The notes beneath the pieces were generated by a model, which worked only from the letters and a program-made list of their open reading frames with translations, was not told where the DNA came from and searched no databases. Source: Desulfosporosinus sp. Sb-LF (GTDB taxonomy: Bacteria; Bacillota; Desulfitobacteriia; Desulfitobacteriales; Desulfitobacteriaceae). Taken from it: DNA of 64,000 nt. Positions 49,876 through 59,581 of this stretch are shown one piece after another (position 1 is the stretch's first letter; every line of letters starts with the position of its first letter). The stretch lies in NCBI RefSeq assembly GCF_004766055.1, contig NZ_SPQR01000009.1, forward strand, positions 164,696-228,695, read 5' to 3'. Position numbers and translations under genes: made by a program.

Positions 49876-50868
49876 CTATATACTGAACGTATGATTACCG
49901 ATACGCTTAATAACGGGACGACTCTTAATCCAACGGTCTGTGGCGATACGTGGATTGTAGTAATAGATTGCCCCGTTCGTCGGATCAACGCCAGAAAGAG
50001 CAGCTTCCGCCGCCTTGAATGCCTGATCATCCGGATCTAAATGAATTTGACGATCAGCAACAGCCGTGAACGCACCAGGCTGGTAGACTATAGCCCACAT
50101 CGTTTTAGGAAAACGAGGGTCTTTCAAACGATTAAGTACAACCGCTCCGACAGCCACTTGTCCTTCGAAGTTCTCTCCCCGAGCTTCACCATAGATCACA
50201 CGGGTTAATAGTTCGACATCCTCTTTAGAGACCAGACGCCCTAAGCTTCGAGAAAGAATCTGACTTTCTTTCTCTGCTGGTACCGCTTTTGGAGATTGAT
50301 CTGCCGATTTTTCATCATCGGTTACCATTATTTCGTATGTTTGAATCTTTGAATCGGACACAGGTAATAACGCTTGGGGATCACTCGATCGAGATAGACC
50401 AAACCCTTGTCTACAAATAGAGGCAAAAGCCGGTATACTGCGTAAGGCATTTGCCCACCACGAAGTCTTAGCCGTAAGGGAATCACCCGCAACGCTATTA
50501 TTCACAAATCTTTCAGTTGTCGCCAAGGCTACAGTATTCGGTACCTTTAAGGATTCTCCCTCTCTAATTCGACTAGGACTTTTCACCTGGTTAAGCTCAA
50601 CGATCTTTTCAACTGTCGTGTGGTACGTTTGAGCTAGACTCCATAAAGTTTCTCCATGCTGAACTACAATGTTTACGGTCCCTACATTTGTTTTATTATC
50701 TACATTATTTTCTTTCTTTGTTTCGTCCTTAGCGACATTGTAAGAAAGCACTGCCCCATCGTCGCTTCCTTCTCCCATCACAGGGTAAATACTGGCTTGC
50801 CACAGAAACAAGCCCATCATCCAGCACAGGAATATCGCTGAGGATTTCCGACATCGTCGGTGTGGCAA
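49876..50868 (-). CDS. SleB-like cell-wall hydrolase with LysM domain
   Basis: TTG 50868 has GAGGTG six bases upstream and is the likely start; a longer frame opens at 50877. A signal anchor is followed by one LysM (about 70-115: VVQHGETLWSLAQTYHTTVEKIVELNQV, SLKVPN), a linker, and a C-terminal hydrolase_2/SleB domain (about 215-330) with LLTRVIYGEARGENFEGQVAVGAV, NRLKDPRFP and SGVDPTNGAIYYYNP. The Glu in YGEARGE is the catalytic residue of this family of germination- and cortex-lytic enzymes. A role in spore-cortex or vegetative wall turnover is expected; which one cannot be said. Confidence 0.93.
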   Translation of the reverse strand: MPHRRCRKSSAIFLCWMMGLFLWQASIYPVMGEGSDDGAVLSYNVAKDETKKENNVDNKTNVGTVNIVVQHGETLWSLAQTYHTTVEKIVELNQVKSPSRIREGESLKVPNTVALATTERFVNNSVAGDSLTAKTSWWANALRSIPAFASICRQGFGLSRSSDPQALLPVSDSKIQTYEIMVTDDEKSADQSPKAVPAEKESQILSRSLGRLVSKEDVELLTRVIYGEARGENFEGQVAVGAVVLNRLKDPRFPKTMWAIVYQPGAFTAVADRQIHLDPDDQAFKAAEAALSGVDPTNGAIYYYNPRIATDRWIKSRPVIKRIGNHTFSI

Positions 50869-51058
50869 AAAAATCACCTCTTAAGTTTAGACTATTTCTA
50901 GTCTTTCCCAATTGAAGTGAATTTTATAACCGGCTCTTTATTTATCAGCATTTTCCAATGTGTCCATGCATATATTTAGCCTGACTAAGCAAAGATAAAA
51001 TTTGAAATTAGTTTTATCTTTTGTCTTGTAAGCGGTAAGTGAGGTGAGGCTGATTTCT

Positions 51059-51412
51059 ATGAAAGCTTTATTAAAAAACCTCGTATCAACGTTCTCTTCC
51101 CCCGAAGAAGCGCCGCTCAGTGAAGCAGAACGCCTGCTTGCGGAACTTGAAGAAACAAGAGGAAAAATGGAATACGCTTGGTGCCGCCTGGATGATGCAG
51201 CACCCGAATACGTTGAAATTGCTGTACTCGAACTCCTCTTACTAGAGACCCAGTATAGTCTTCTCAATAAACGTTACCGTTTGTTGCTAGGCATCGAAGA
51301 CTCTCCTTTTTCTGTCGAGGGTCAACACCAAAATCGGGCGTTCTATAGTTCCCTCTTCAGTTCGAATGCTACAAATCCCTCAGTGAATCAATGGGTGACC
51401 CGGAATCAATAA
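51059..51412 (+). CDS. DUF2508/YaaL-like small protein
   Basis: ATG 51059 is nine bases after GAGGTGAGG; a longer GTG frame starts at 51044. The roughly 117-residue protein is mostly helical. The core EETRGKMEYAWCRLDDAAPEYVEIAVLELLLLETQYSLL resembles DUF2508 (YaaL), usually encoded near recR and sigK-type sporulation genes in Firmicutes. The C-terminal extension (EDSPFSVEGQHQ...) is not recognised. It is monocistronic with a perfect terminator following. Confidence 0.65.
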   Translation: MKALLKNLVSTFSSPEEAPLSEAERLLAELEETRGKMEYAWCRLDDAAPEYVEIAVLELLLLETQYSLLNKRYRLLLGIEDSPFSVEGQHQNRAFYSSLFSSNATNPSVNQWVTRNQ

Positions 51413-51430
51413 TCCACTATCTTCATTAGT

Positions 51431-51478
51431 AAAAAGAGTTGTAACAAACCTATCTTCCAGTTTGTTACAACTCTTTTT
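51431..51478. terminator. Bidirectional terminator
   Basis: A perfect 19-bp stem, AAAAAGAGTTGTAACAAAC with GTTTGTTACAACTCTTTTT, 10-base loop. It ends the DUF2508-like gene and the converging tetR gene. Confidence 0.9.
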
Positions 51479-51535
51479 CTATTCCAGATTTCTGTATAAT
51501 TCTAAATTATAATCTTGTAGATGTGAATTCACCAA

Positions 51536-52120
51536 CTACCTTAGGCCCTTTAGAATCACATCCACAATCGCCTGATGATCTATTTCCCCTAGCGGGCTCG
51601 GATCATTAAAAATCCGTTGCTTGCAGAACTGGTCCAGCGTTCCAATAATACAATAGGTGGCTAATTCTTCATCTAGATCCCCTCTTAACTCCCCTTTTGC
51701 TTTAGCAACTTTGACCATCTCTTTGTAATGTTCCAAAACAACTATTTGGACCGCCATATGATGAATACGAATTTCTTTAGACAGTATTTGAACCTGCATG
51801 GCAATATGCACAATATCCATATGATTATTCAGAAATTCTGCGTTGAAGCGAGAGCAGTTTAGGATCTTTTTCTCAATGGTTTCTCCCTTATCAATACTCT
51901 CTTTCAGTCCAAAACTGAATCCTTCAATACTAAATTTAAGGATTTCTTCAAATAAACGATCCTTACTTTCAAAGTATTCATAAACAGTGCCTTTACCAAT
52001 ACCCGCCTCTTTGGCTATATACTCCATTTTCGCGCCGTCGAAGCCGTGTTCTGAAAAAACTCGAATGGCGGCTTTAATAATGTCCGTCTGTTTCTCTTCT
52101 CTCGACGCCGTTGGTATCAT
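51536..52120 (-). CDS. TetR/AcrR-family repressor of the RND efflux operon
   Basis: The 194-residue protein has a TetR helix-turn-helix (about 12-55: IIKAAIRVFSEHGFDGAKMEYIAKEAGIGKGTVYEYFESKDRLFEEIL) and a helical ligand domain. It is last in the tolC-tolC-adaptor-pump operon, four bases after the pump gene. The AAGGAG that would serve it touches the ATG directly, an unusual spacing that suggests weak or coupled translation. It likely binds the GACCG-TT-CGGTC palindrome at 59104 and so controls its own operon. Confidence 0.93.
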   Translation of the reverse strand: MIPTASREEKQTDIIKAAIRVFSEHGFDGAKMEYIAKEAGIGKGTVYEYFESKDRLFEEILKFSIEGFSFGLKESIDKGETIEKKILNCSRFNAEFLNNHMDIVHIAMQVQILSKEIRIHHMAVQIVVLEHYKEMVKVAKAKGELRGDLDEELATYCIIGTLDQFCKQRIFNDPSPLGEIDHQAIVDVILKGLR

Positions 52121-52124
52121 CTCC

Positions 52125-55100
52125 TTATACTGAGTGCGTTGTATTCGATGTAGTTAGCCTCTTTTTCCGTTTCTGTTTCCTAGAATCTCGAATGTCTTCA
52201 AAGATTGTATAAATAACAGGGACAAGTACTAACGTAGACACTGTAGAGAGTGTGAGGCCAAAAATAACCACCACCGCCATCGGGGCCATCGTTTCAGAAC
52301 CTTCACCAATTCCCAGGGCGATGGGAATTAGACCAAGAACAGTAGCGAGTGATGTCATAACAATCGGACGTAAGCGAATGGGTCCAGCATTCTCAATAGC
52401 CTCTTCGCGTTCCTCTCCGCGTTCTCTTCGCTTATTAATATAATCCACCAGGACAATGGCATTACTGACCACAATTCCAATCAAGAGAATTAACCCAATA
52501 AACGAGGGTACACTCAAAGTCTTTCGGGTAATAAACAGCCCGAGCATCCCCCCAGAGAACCCCATGGGCAAAGATAAAATAATCGTGAAAGGGTGTAACA
52601 GGGATTCAAATTGGGACGCAAGAATCATATAGACAAGAAGAATCGCCAGAACTAACGCAAGACCTAAATCCTTAAACGAGTCTACCTGTTGTTTATTTTG
52701 CCCTCCCATCTCATACGTATACCCGTCGGGCATCGGGTACCCCTTCAGCTTGGCTTCAATATCTGTGTTGATACTCTTCAAATCCCGATTCATGATTTGA
52801 CTCGTAACATGAACAACCCGAGTCTGTCCCGTACGGTTTATCATAACCGGGCCCCTATCTAGCACAACTTTAGCCACTTGGCCCAAGGGAACCGTGATTC
52901 CAGATAATGTGGGAATAGGGGTCTGCTCTAAATTAGCCAGACTTGTCTTAAACGTCTCATCTCCGCTCAAGACGACATCGATTTCTTTCCCATCAAGACG
53001 ATAGCGTGTCGCAGTTGTGCCAGAAACTGTCCCCTTGACCGCTTGAGAAATTTGTCCGGCAGTTAGGCCAAATTGCGAGGCTTTAGGACGATCAATTCTA
53101 ATCTGAACTTCGGGAACCCCCTCGCTCATACTCGTCTTGACTTCCCGGGTCCCATCAACCGATGCCACTTTACTTTGTATGTCCATCCCCATTTTCTTCA
53201 ATTGACCGAGATCGTCACCTTTGACGGTAATATCAATTGGAGTAGTAGTTCCACCCATTTGCATAGTGTCCGTTGCTGTTACGTTAAGTTCAACGCCTGC
53301 TAAGTCTTTTGTCAGTGAGCGAATTTCATCAGCCACCTGTCCAACACTTCGCTTGCGGGCTTTCAAATCGACCAACTGGACATTGACCGTGCCAGTATTC
53401 GTGGTGGCCCCTCCCAGAGATAATCCACCACTTGAACCAATTTGAGTGAAGACGGATTTGACCTCTTTGATCCCCTCCAGCTTCTTCTCGATCTGCATAA
53501 CCGTACTGTCAGTATCCTGGAGTTTTGCCCCGTCAGGCAGCGTGACTTTGATACTTAGTTGACCCACATCGGTTGCGGGCATAAATTCGGCTCCTAACTT
53601 CAAGGTCGAAGCACCTGAAAGGACAAAGATAACAATTGAAATCCAAACCACTGTCTTGCGATGGTGTAATCCATAATGCAAGAACTTCCGATAACTGGCT
53701 TCAACTCGCCCAAATTGTTGGTCAAACCACCGGCTAAAGCGGTCTACGACCCCTTTTAACCCTCGCCTACCATCCGGGATAGCCTCCGCTTGCATCAGCT
53801 TTGCAGAAAGGGCTGGCACCAAGGTGAGGGAAACGAGAAGCGAAGCCCCCAGTGATATACTGACTGTCAACGCTAATTCTCGGAAGATCGTTGCCACAAC
53901 CCCTTGAACAAAAACGATCGGAAGAAACACTGAAACCGTTGTCAACGTAGAGGCAAAAATTGCCATTCCGACCTCTGATACCCCTTTGATTGCAGCCTCA
54001 GTTTTAGAGTATCCAGATCTTCGATGCCGGTGAATATTTTCTAACGCCACGATATTATCATCCACCAAGCGACCCATGGCTAAAGACAGCCCCCCCAAAG
54101 TCATCATGTTGATGGTGATTCCCATAAAGTAAAGGACGGCAAAGGTCGCCATCATGGCAATTGGAATGGCTGTAGCCGTAATAAACGTGGTCCGAATGTT
54201 ATGAAAGAAGATGAAAAGCACCACAATTGCCAGGATACCACCCAGAAGCGCTTCATTTTCCACCGTTTTAATGGATTGCTTAATCGAAACAGACTGATCC
54301 ATGACCGTATCAATCTTCAAACTGGGATAGTCCATTTTGATCTTCTGAACGGCAAGACTAACATCGTTCGCCACTTTGACCGTATTCGTCCCTGATTGTT
54401 TTTGAATGGAAATATTAATACTGGGTTCTCCATTGGTTTTAGAAATCGCGGTGATCTCTTTATGGTCTAGTCCCACATCCGCAATATCTTTCAGTCGGAT
54501 CTGTCCTCCACTGGCGAGGGGTATCAAAAGTTCCTTAATTTCATCGACTGATTGGAACTCACCCGTTGTCCGAATGGTTAAATCCTGCGTCCCTTTTTGG
54601 ACCTGGCCGCCAGGAGAATTCAGATTCTCCGCACCAATGATTTTGGCTAAGTTGTCAACGGTTAACCCGTACCCTTTCATTTTCTCCTGGTGGGTTTTGA
54701 TCTCAACCTGATTCTCATACCCTCCGGCAACCGTGACAGAAGCTGCTCCTGCCACTCTCTCAAGCTGAGGTTTTAGCTTATCTTCCGCAATGGCTTGCAG
54801 TTTGGCAAGATCTGCATCTTTAGCAGAAAGGGACAATTGCACAACAGGCATCGCTGTTAAGTCAATTTTCATGACCATCGGTGCCCCAACATCAGTAGGC
54901 AAAAGACGCTTTACAGTATCAACCTTTTCCCGCATTTGGAGAGTGGCAAAATTCATGTCCGTCCCATTCTTGAACTGGGCAATAACAATGGAACGCCCCT
55001 CTGTCGTGGTTGAAGTGACGGTATCGATATTTTCCACGGTGGAAACCGCTCCTTCTAGAGGATCCGTAATAATTTTCTCAATTTCCTGCGGTCCTACCCC

Positions 55101-55256
55101 GGTATACTCTGTCACTACAATCGCCACTGGAATATCAATTTTAGGAAGAAGGTCAATCGGTAGACGGGATAGAGAAATGCCTCCTAAAAGAATGATAATG
55201 AGCATGACCATGATGATCGTTACCGGGCGCTTAACTGAAACCTCCGCTAACTTCAA
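52125..55256 (-). CDS. RND multidrug efflux pump (AcrB/HAE1 family)
   Basis: The 1043-residue protein has the full HAE1 layout: a first helix near residue 12, two large extracytoplasmic loops (about 40-330 and 560-860) and two blocks of membrane helices. Typical sequences are PVTIIMVMLIIILLGGISLSRLPIDLLPKI, VLFIFFHNIRTTFITATAIP, GGLSLAMGRLVDDNIVALENI (with the proton-relay Asp pair), SVPSFIGLILLIGIVVSNAIVLVDYI and LTLSTVSTLVLVPVIY. It uses the proton gradient to expel amphipathic compounds. It overlaps the adaptor gene by four bases. Confidence 0.97.
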   Translation of the reverse strand: MKLAEVSVKRPVTIIMVMLIIILLGGISLSRLPIDLLPKIDIPVAIVVTEYTGVGPQEIEKIITDPLEGAVSTVENIDTVTSTTTEGRSIVIAQFKNGTDMNFATLQMREKVDTVKRLLPTDVGAPMVMKIDLTAMPVVQLSLSAKDADLAKLQAIAEDKLKPQLERVAGAASVTVAGGYENQVEIKTHQEKMKGYGLTVDNLAKIIGAENLNSPGGQVQKGTQDLTIRTTGEFQSVDEIKELLIPLASGGQIRLKDIADVGLDHKEITAISKTNGEPSINISIQKQSGTNTVKVANDVSLAVQKIKMDYPSLKIDTVMDQSVSIKQSIKTVENEALLGGILAIVVLFIFFHNIRTTFITATAIPIAMMATFAVLYFMGITINMMTLGGLSLAMGRLVDDNIVALENIHRHRRSGYSKTEAAIKGVSEVGMAIFASTLTTVSVFLPIVFVQGVVATIFRELALTVSISLGASLLVSLTLVPALSAKLMQAEAIPDGRRGLKGVVDRFSRWFDQQFGRVEASYRKFLHYGLHHRKTVVWISIVIFVLSGASTLKLGAEFMPATDVGQLSIKVTLPDGAKLQDTDSTVMQIEKKLEGIKEVKSVFTQIGSSGGLSLGGATTNTGTVNVQLVDLKARKRSVGQVADEIRSLTKDLAGVELNVTATDTMQMGGTTTPIDITVKGDDLGQLKKMGMDIQSKVASVDGTREVKTSMSEGVPEVQIRIDRPKASQFGLTAGQISQAVKGTVSGTTATRYRLDGKEIDVVLSGDETFKTSLANLEQTPIPTLSGITVPLGQVAKVVLDRGPVMINRTGQTRVVHVTSQIMNRDLKSINTDIEAKLKGYPMPDGYTYEMGGQNKQQVDSFKDLGLALVLAILLVYMILASQFESLLHPFTIILSLPMGFSGGMLGLFITRKTLSVPSFIGLILLIGIVVSNAIVLVDYINKRRERGEEREEAIENAGPIRLRPIVMTSLATVLGLIPIALGIGEGSETMAPMAVVVIFGLTLSTVSTLVLVPVIYTIFEDIRDSRKQKRKKRLTTSNTTHSV

Positions 55257-56497
55257 GATGCGTCCCCTCCCACAACCTTGACTTTGCTGCCCTGGTCGAC
55301 GATGGTTTGCCCTTTGACGATCACCTTGTCATTAAGGTTTAAGCCTTTGAGGATTTCGATATACACCCCAGAATCAAGGCCTGTGACGACTTCTTTGGCG
55401 ACGGCTTTATCTCCTTCGACAAGATAAACTATAGCCTTACCATTTTTAAGGACAACTGCTTCACTCTTAACGGCCAAAACATCGGGTTTTTCCTCAGTCG
55501 TGAGTTCAACCTTGGCAAACATGCCCGGCTTGATCAAGCCGCCCGGATTCTCCATTGAGATTTTGATAGGATAAAGTTGAGTTTTCGAATCTGCCGAAGG
55601 ACTGATGTTATCGATCTTGCCTGCAAAGCTCTGCTCAGACACTGAAGAAACCGTGACTTTAACAGGCATATCTTTGGCAAGATGATTGACGATATTCTCT
55701 GCAACACTCAAAGAGCTGTAGACACTACTAATCTCCGTGAGGCTCACCCCCGCCTGGGCAACGGAGACCGTGTTGCCAACTGTAACATTGACCTGGGAGA
55801 CGACTCCATCAACCGGAGCAGTAACGACGGCATTATTTAAAGTATCTAAGGCCTGATTATACCCCACCTGTGCTTGGTTAAGTTGGGCTTGCGCTAACTG
55901 AAGAGTGCTATCCGACGCCTGAACTTGCAATTGCTCGACCTGACTGGCATATGAAGATTCAAGTTCCTTCAATCCGAGATCTGCTTGGTCAAGTTGATTC
56001 TTGGAAACTGCTCCAGCTTGATAAAGGGCCTTTGCATTAGCCAAATCCCTTTGAGCATTAGCGATCTTCTCCGCAGCGATACTCTTCGTGCGCTCAAGAG
56101 AGGCTTTTCCCGTTTCCCATTGTTCTTTACTCTTCTGATAGCTCGCATTTGCCAGTTGAAGCGTGGCACTCATATTGTCCACTTGTTTTTGAATATCCGA
56201 TGGGTCAAGAGCGAAAAGAACTGCCCCCTTATTTACGTTATCCCCCACCTTCACCGAAACCGCCAAGACTTTACCCGACACCTTTGGCATGACGGAAACA
56301 TCCGTATCGGAAGAAACCTTGCCACTCAAGGTTGCCGTGTTGAGGAGTGTCTTCTTCCCAGCCGCTTCAACTTGCACCGGTATGTATTTTTCTTCCACCA
56401 CTGCAGCGACTTTCTTACTCGCGAGCCCACGTCCTACAAAAACCAGCACTAATAGCACTGCGAGTAGGATTAAAACCCTTTTTCCCGTTTTGCCCAT
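55253..56497 (-). CDS. RND efflux periplasmic adaptor (HlyD/AcrA family)
   Basis: ATG 56497 (MGKTGKRVLILLAVL) is preceded by GGAAAGGAAA and starts with a membrane anchor; an upstream extension to 56623 lacks such features and is probably untranslated. The roughly 414-residue protein has the lipoyl half-motifs (VLAVSVKVGDNVNKGAVLFALD and APVDGVVSQVNVTVGNTV) around a helical hairpin of Gln/Ala/Leu-rich sequence. Beta-barrel and membrane-proximal domains follow (NPGGLIKPGMFAKVELT). It joins the pump to an outer component. Confidence 0.95.
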   Translation of the reverse strand: MGKTGKRVLILLAVLLVLVFVGRGLASKKVAAVVEEKYIPVQVEAAGKKTLLNTATLSGKVSSDTDVSVMPKVSGKVLAVSVKVGDNVNKGAVLFALDPSDIQKQVDNMSATLQLANASYQKSKEQWETGKASLERTKSIAAEKIANAQRDLANAKALYQAGAVSKNQLDQADLGLKELESSYASQVEQLQVQASDSTLQLAQAQLNQAQVGYNQALDTLNNAVVTAPVDGVVSQVNVTVGNTVSVAQAGVSLTEISSVYSSLSVAENIVNHLAKDMPVKVTVSSVSEQSFAGKIDNISPSADSKTQLYPIKISMENPGGLIKPGMFAKVELTTEEKPDVLAVKSEAVVLKNGKAIVYLVEGDKAVAKEVVTGLDSGVYIEILKGLNLNDKVIVKGQTIVDQGSKVKVVGGDAS

Positions 56498-56671
56498 TTT
56501 CCTTTCCAACTCTATTCTCCTCCAGTTTAATCTTTTGTCACTTATAGAGAGCGTTTCTGAAGAAAAGAGGAAGTCCCGGCCGCCATAGTTCAGCGGTTTG
56601 GAGCTTCCTCTTTCCAGCCACAAATGTCAAGCCAGAGCGTAATCACTAGTTTCACAGAGAGTCTCCATGAA

Positions 56672-57838
56672 TTAATTATCCAGGCTGTTTTGGAAATTCA
56701 TAGCAGCAGTCATGTAAGTATTAGTATCTTGTTGCAACGTAAACTGATCATTCAAAAGGGCGTTTTGAAGCGCAATCATATCAAGGCTGCTCATTTTGCC
56801 GGCATCAATACTTTTTTGCATAACATCGACATTGATTTGGTCTGCTTCCACAGCCAATTTATCGGCTTCAATGGTGTTCTCTAAAGATTTCAAACTATTA
56901 TAAGCGGTTTTTAATTGAACTTCCTGATTAACTGGTAACGTTTGAAGTTTTGCCTTTTTATCTTCAATACCCAATTGAACTTGGTCTGCTACCATTGTAT
57001 CATCATAAAAAAAGTCAATATCGTATTCAATCTGGGAAATGTCAATATCTTCTTTATACTTTTTGAGATCATAATTGTCTTGGGTTGCCTTGGTGATCCT
57101 GCCGTAGATGTCCTTCTCATCAAATACCGTATATTGAATCGGGTCTGAGGTCAGGATGACATTCCGATTGATATCAATTCCCAGGTCTTGTTTCAACGTA
57201 ATCATGGAAGAATTTACAGTATTCGTTATAGCCTTTACGCTTGCTTCGAGCCTAGTTTTCTGTGCATTGTAAGAATATATATCCGAAGGTATCTTTAAGC
57301 CCAATTTTATCTGGAGGTTAACTTGATTAATGATTGTTTCCAGATTTGCCAACTGCTTTTTTGTATTCTCCGCTTGCTGTCGAAGTGTTAAAACACCTTC
57401 ATATTCATTAGTGATCTGTACCTTAAGTGCTTTCAATTTAGTATCTCTGTCATGCTTAGCATTATCTAATGTCCATTGGGTCCGTTTATAGTTCAGACTT
57501 AAATCTTTCTTAGAATCTTCATCAACGACAGGAATATTTGCATTTTGCCTCGCCAAAGTCTGTTCATTTTGTTTGTCATAGATCTCTATTTGGCTGTCAG
57601 TTAATTTCAGCGTACTGTTGCCTGTTTCTACAGACTTCAAAGCGTCCTCTAAGGAGAGATTCAGAGTAGAATTATCGGCTGGTGGTGTAGCCGCCGGTTC
57701 GGCAGTGTTCGTCGAAGGAGGGGCCGTAGTAGCAGGGGCCGTTTGAGCGGCACTGTCCACTGCCAAGGTACTATGAGTAGAAAATGCAATTGAAGCTGAA
57801 AGAAGAAGAGCGAAAAACGTTAAATAACTCTTTTTCAA
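56672..57838 (-). CDS. TolC-family outer-component-like protein 2
   Basis: The start is TTG 57838, eight bases after GGAGG; a longer frame opens at 57853. A signal peptide is followed by an Ala/Pro/Thr-rich stretch and a long helical region with two related halves (LSLEDALKSVETGNSTLKL near the start). LKIPSDIYSYNAQKTRLEASVK and VDVMQKSIDAGKMSSLDMIA are the two TolC-like internal repeats. TolC proteins form trimeric channels through an outer membrane. In a presumed single-membrane organism the role must be different, perhaps spanning the wall. Confidence 0.88.
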   Translation of the reverse strand: MKKSYLTFFALLLSASIAFSTHSTLAVDSAAQTAPATTAPPSTNTAEPAATPPADNSTLNLSLEDALKSVETGNSTLKLTDSQIEIYDKQNEQTLARQNANIPVVDEDSKKDLSLNYKRTQWTLDNAKHDRDTKLKALKVQITNEYEGVLTLRQQAENTKKQLANLETIINQVNLQIKLGLKIPSDIYSYNAQKTRLEASVKAITNTVNSSMITLKQDLGIDINRNVILTSDPIQYTVFDEKDIYGRITKATQDNYDLKKYKEDIDISQIEYDIDFFYDDTMVADQVQLGIEDKKAKLQTLPVNQEVQLKTAYNSLKSLENTIEADKLAVEADQINVDVMQKSIDAGKMSSLDMIALQNALLNDQFTLQQDTNTYMTAAMNFQNSLDN

Positions 57839-57866
57839 ACTAAACACCTCCATTTTTAGTAGTTAA

Positions 57867-59051
57867 TCATCGATTTTCCCGACTAGATTTTGTAGTAGGA
57901 TTCGGATTATTCTTAGAACTGGATTGGCTAGTTGAATTACTGCTCATAGAGCTTGAAGGTTGAAAACCAATGCCGCAGGCCGTATCCATCATAGTCTGTG
58001 CCAGCCAAGCATCTAATTTTGAATTTTTATAATTCACATCGGCCTGAGCCTTGGATACTCTTGCATCCCCAAGCTCTTTTAAAGTAATCTGAGAATTATC
58101 AAATTGAATTTGTGCTGTTTGATCATTAAAGTTTGCCTGGTCGTCCAGGTCTTTCATCGCTTCCATGTTCTTCATCGCGTTTTCTAAGGTCTTGTAGTTA
58201 TTTGTGATATCCAACTGGACATTTATTTTTGCAAGATCTAAGTCATTCTGAGCACTTTCGATGGCATATTCCTGTTTCTGGACGTAAAATTGAAAATCCG
58301 TAGGCAATTCAGCCTTGCCATAGTCATATTCCTTCTTTTTCGTATCTAGTGTACTCTGGGCATTCATTATCTCTGCTCGCTTGCCTAAGGCCGTGTTTAT
58401 ATAATCATTTAAGGATTTTATTTGGGCAGCGGGAGTTATGTTATAGTCCTGAAGGGTATACTGCTTTGCTGTGTCTTCACCCATCATATTGCTCATTGAC
58501 AGAGATGCCGAGTTAACACCTTTTTGAGCACTATCGTGTCGATACTGAGCTTTAAGATACGCGATCTCACTTAATCTGAGTTGAGATTGGGAAATCAACC
58601 CTAACGACAGCTGTAGCTGTGCTTTTTTATAATCGGCATCTAGATTATCCATAAGACCCTTTTGTATAGTCAAAGCATAGTTTGCTTTCAAAAGACCAAT
58701 ATAGGCTTTATACGACGATAATCGCACGGCATTTTTAACAACAAGTTGCCCATTCGTAACCTGGGTCAACATATTATTAACTTCCATAGGTCTGAGAATA
58801 ATCGTTTCCACTAATTGATAAGAATTTCCATATTGTAAACCATATCGTGCACCATCAACCGCAGCTTTTATATCTGCATAATTTTTCTGAGTTAGCGTTA
58901 CTTGTCTATTGATCAATTGAACGTCTTGAGAATTTTTAATAGACTTTATGGCAACCTTTTCAATATCCAAAGTATCATCCGAAGCCATCACAGTGTTAGT
59001 CGAAACAAGCAGCATTAAAGCAACCATGAAAATGGAAATTACTTTTTTCAC
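57867..59051 (-). CDS. TolC-family outer-component-like protein 1
   Basis: The 394-residue protein starts at GTG 59051, six bases after AAAGGAGG, and has a signal peptide (MKKVISIFMVALMLLVSTNT...A). Two TolC-type half-repeats follow (KKAQLQLSLGLISQSQLRLSEIAYLKAQ and DQANFNDQTAQIQFDNSQITLKELGDARVSKAQADVNY). A short Ser/Asn/Lys tail ends it. It is the first gene of the efflux operon, and the two TolC-like genes in tandem are probably a duplication that has diverged or a hetero-oligomer. Confidence 0.88.
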   Translation of the reverse strand: MKKVISIFMVALMLLVSTNTVMASDDTLDIEKVAIKSIKNSQDVQLINRQVTLTQKNYADIKAAVDGARYGLQYGNSYQLVETIILRPMEVNNMLTQVTNGQLVVKNAVRLSSYKAYIGLLKANYALTIQKGLMDNLDADYKKAQLQLSLGLISQSQLRLSEIAYLKAQYRHDSAQKGVNSASLSMSNMMGEDTAKQYTLQDYNITPAAQIKSLNDYINTALGKRAEIMNAQSTLDTKKKEYDYGKAELPTDFQFYVQKQEYAIESAQNDLDLAKINVQLDITNNYKTLENAMKNMEAMKDLDDQANFNDQTAQIQFDNSQITLKELGDARVSKAQADVNYKNSKLDAWLAQTMMDTACGIGFQPSSSMSSNSTSQSSSKNNPNPTTKSSRENR

Positions 59052-59103
59052 ATAAATCCTCCTTTACTAATAAGTCATACTACGCTAGCACTATTTACAA
59101 AAC

Positions 59104-59115
59104 CGACCGTTCGGT
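59104..59115. promoter_or_regulatory. TetR-type operator
   Basis: GACCGTTCGGTC is a near-perfect palindrome (GACCG-TT-CGGTC) at the expected transcription start, just downstream of the -10. Palindromes of this form are common TetR/AcrR-family operators. The operon's own TetR is the obvious ligand. Confidence 0.7.
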
Positions 59116-59124
59116 CATCTCATT

Positions 59125-59153
59125 AGTTATACTTGAAATTTCGTTAGAAATCA
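59125..59153 (-). promoter_or_regulatory. Promoter of the tolC-RND-tetR operon
   Basis: On the minus strand TTGATT (59153-59148), a 17-base spacer and TATAAC (59130-59125). It lies about 75 bases before the first start codon, and the operator sits where RNA polymerase would begin. Confidence 0.7.
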
Positions 59154-59232
59154 ATCCCTTTAATGAGTACTCTAAACAAAAATTTCACATATTCAAAATT
59201 CATCGAACACGCACTCGATTACAGAGCTTATA

Positions 59233-59559
59233 TTACTTTCGAATCTCCCTCCATAATTCCCTCACTTGGTTCACTGCCTCCATGAAAACGGTAACCAAGC
59301 GAAAGGGATTCTTTCTCATCTCCTCTAAACTGACTGCCACTTGGTTCACTGTGCCACCTACCTGATCGCTGGTCTGTCTCACAAGGTTGGTCACAGCCTG
59401 CACGTCCTCCAGCATATATGGCAAATGAGTGTTTAAATCCTGAATCGTTTGCTTGGCCTCATCCGTGAGTTTCCGCGCTGAACGGATCCAAAACGTTAAT
59501 TCAATGCCAAGCACCCCCAAAATAATGGTCGCTACAAGGGCACATACCTCATAAACCAC
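59233..59559 (-). CDS. DUF948 domain protein (YtxG-like)
   Basis: The 108-residue protein has one N-terminal membrane helix (about 3-24) followed by an amphipathic helical region (LTDEAKQTIQDLNTHLPYMLEDVQAVTNLVRQTSDQVGGTVNQV), the DUF948 pattern. Bacillus YtxG belongs to the general-stress membrane proteins. It starts at GTG 59559, after GGAGGGATG. It follows the S41 protease gene by 22 bases and is probably transcribed with it. Confidence 0.85.
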   Translation of the reverse strand: MVYEVCALVATIILGVLGIELTFWIRSARKLTDEAKQTIQDLNTHLPYMLEDVQAVTNLVRQTSDQVGGTVNQVAVSLEEMRKNPFRLVTVFMEAVNQVRELWREIRK

Positions 59560-59581
59560 GGGATCATCCCTCCACCTCGTT

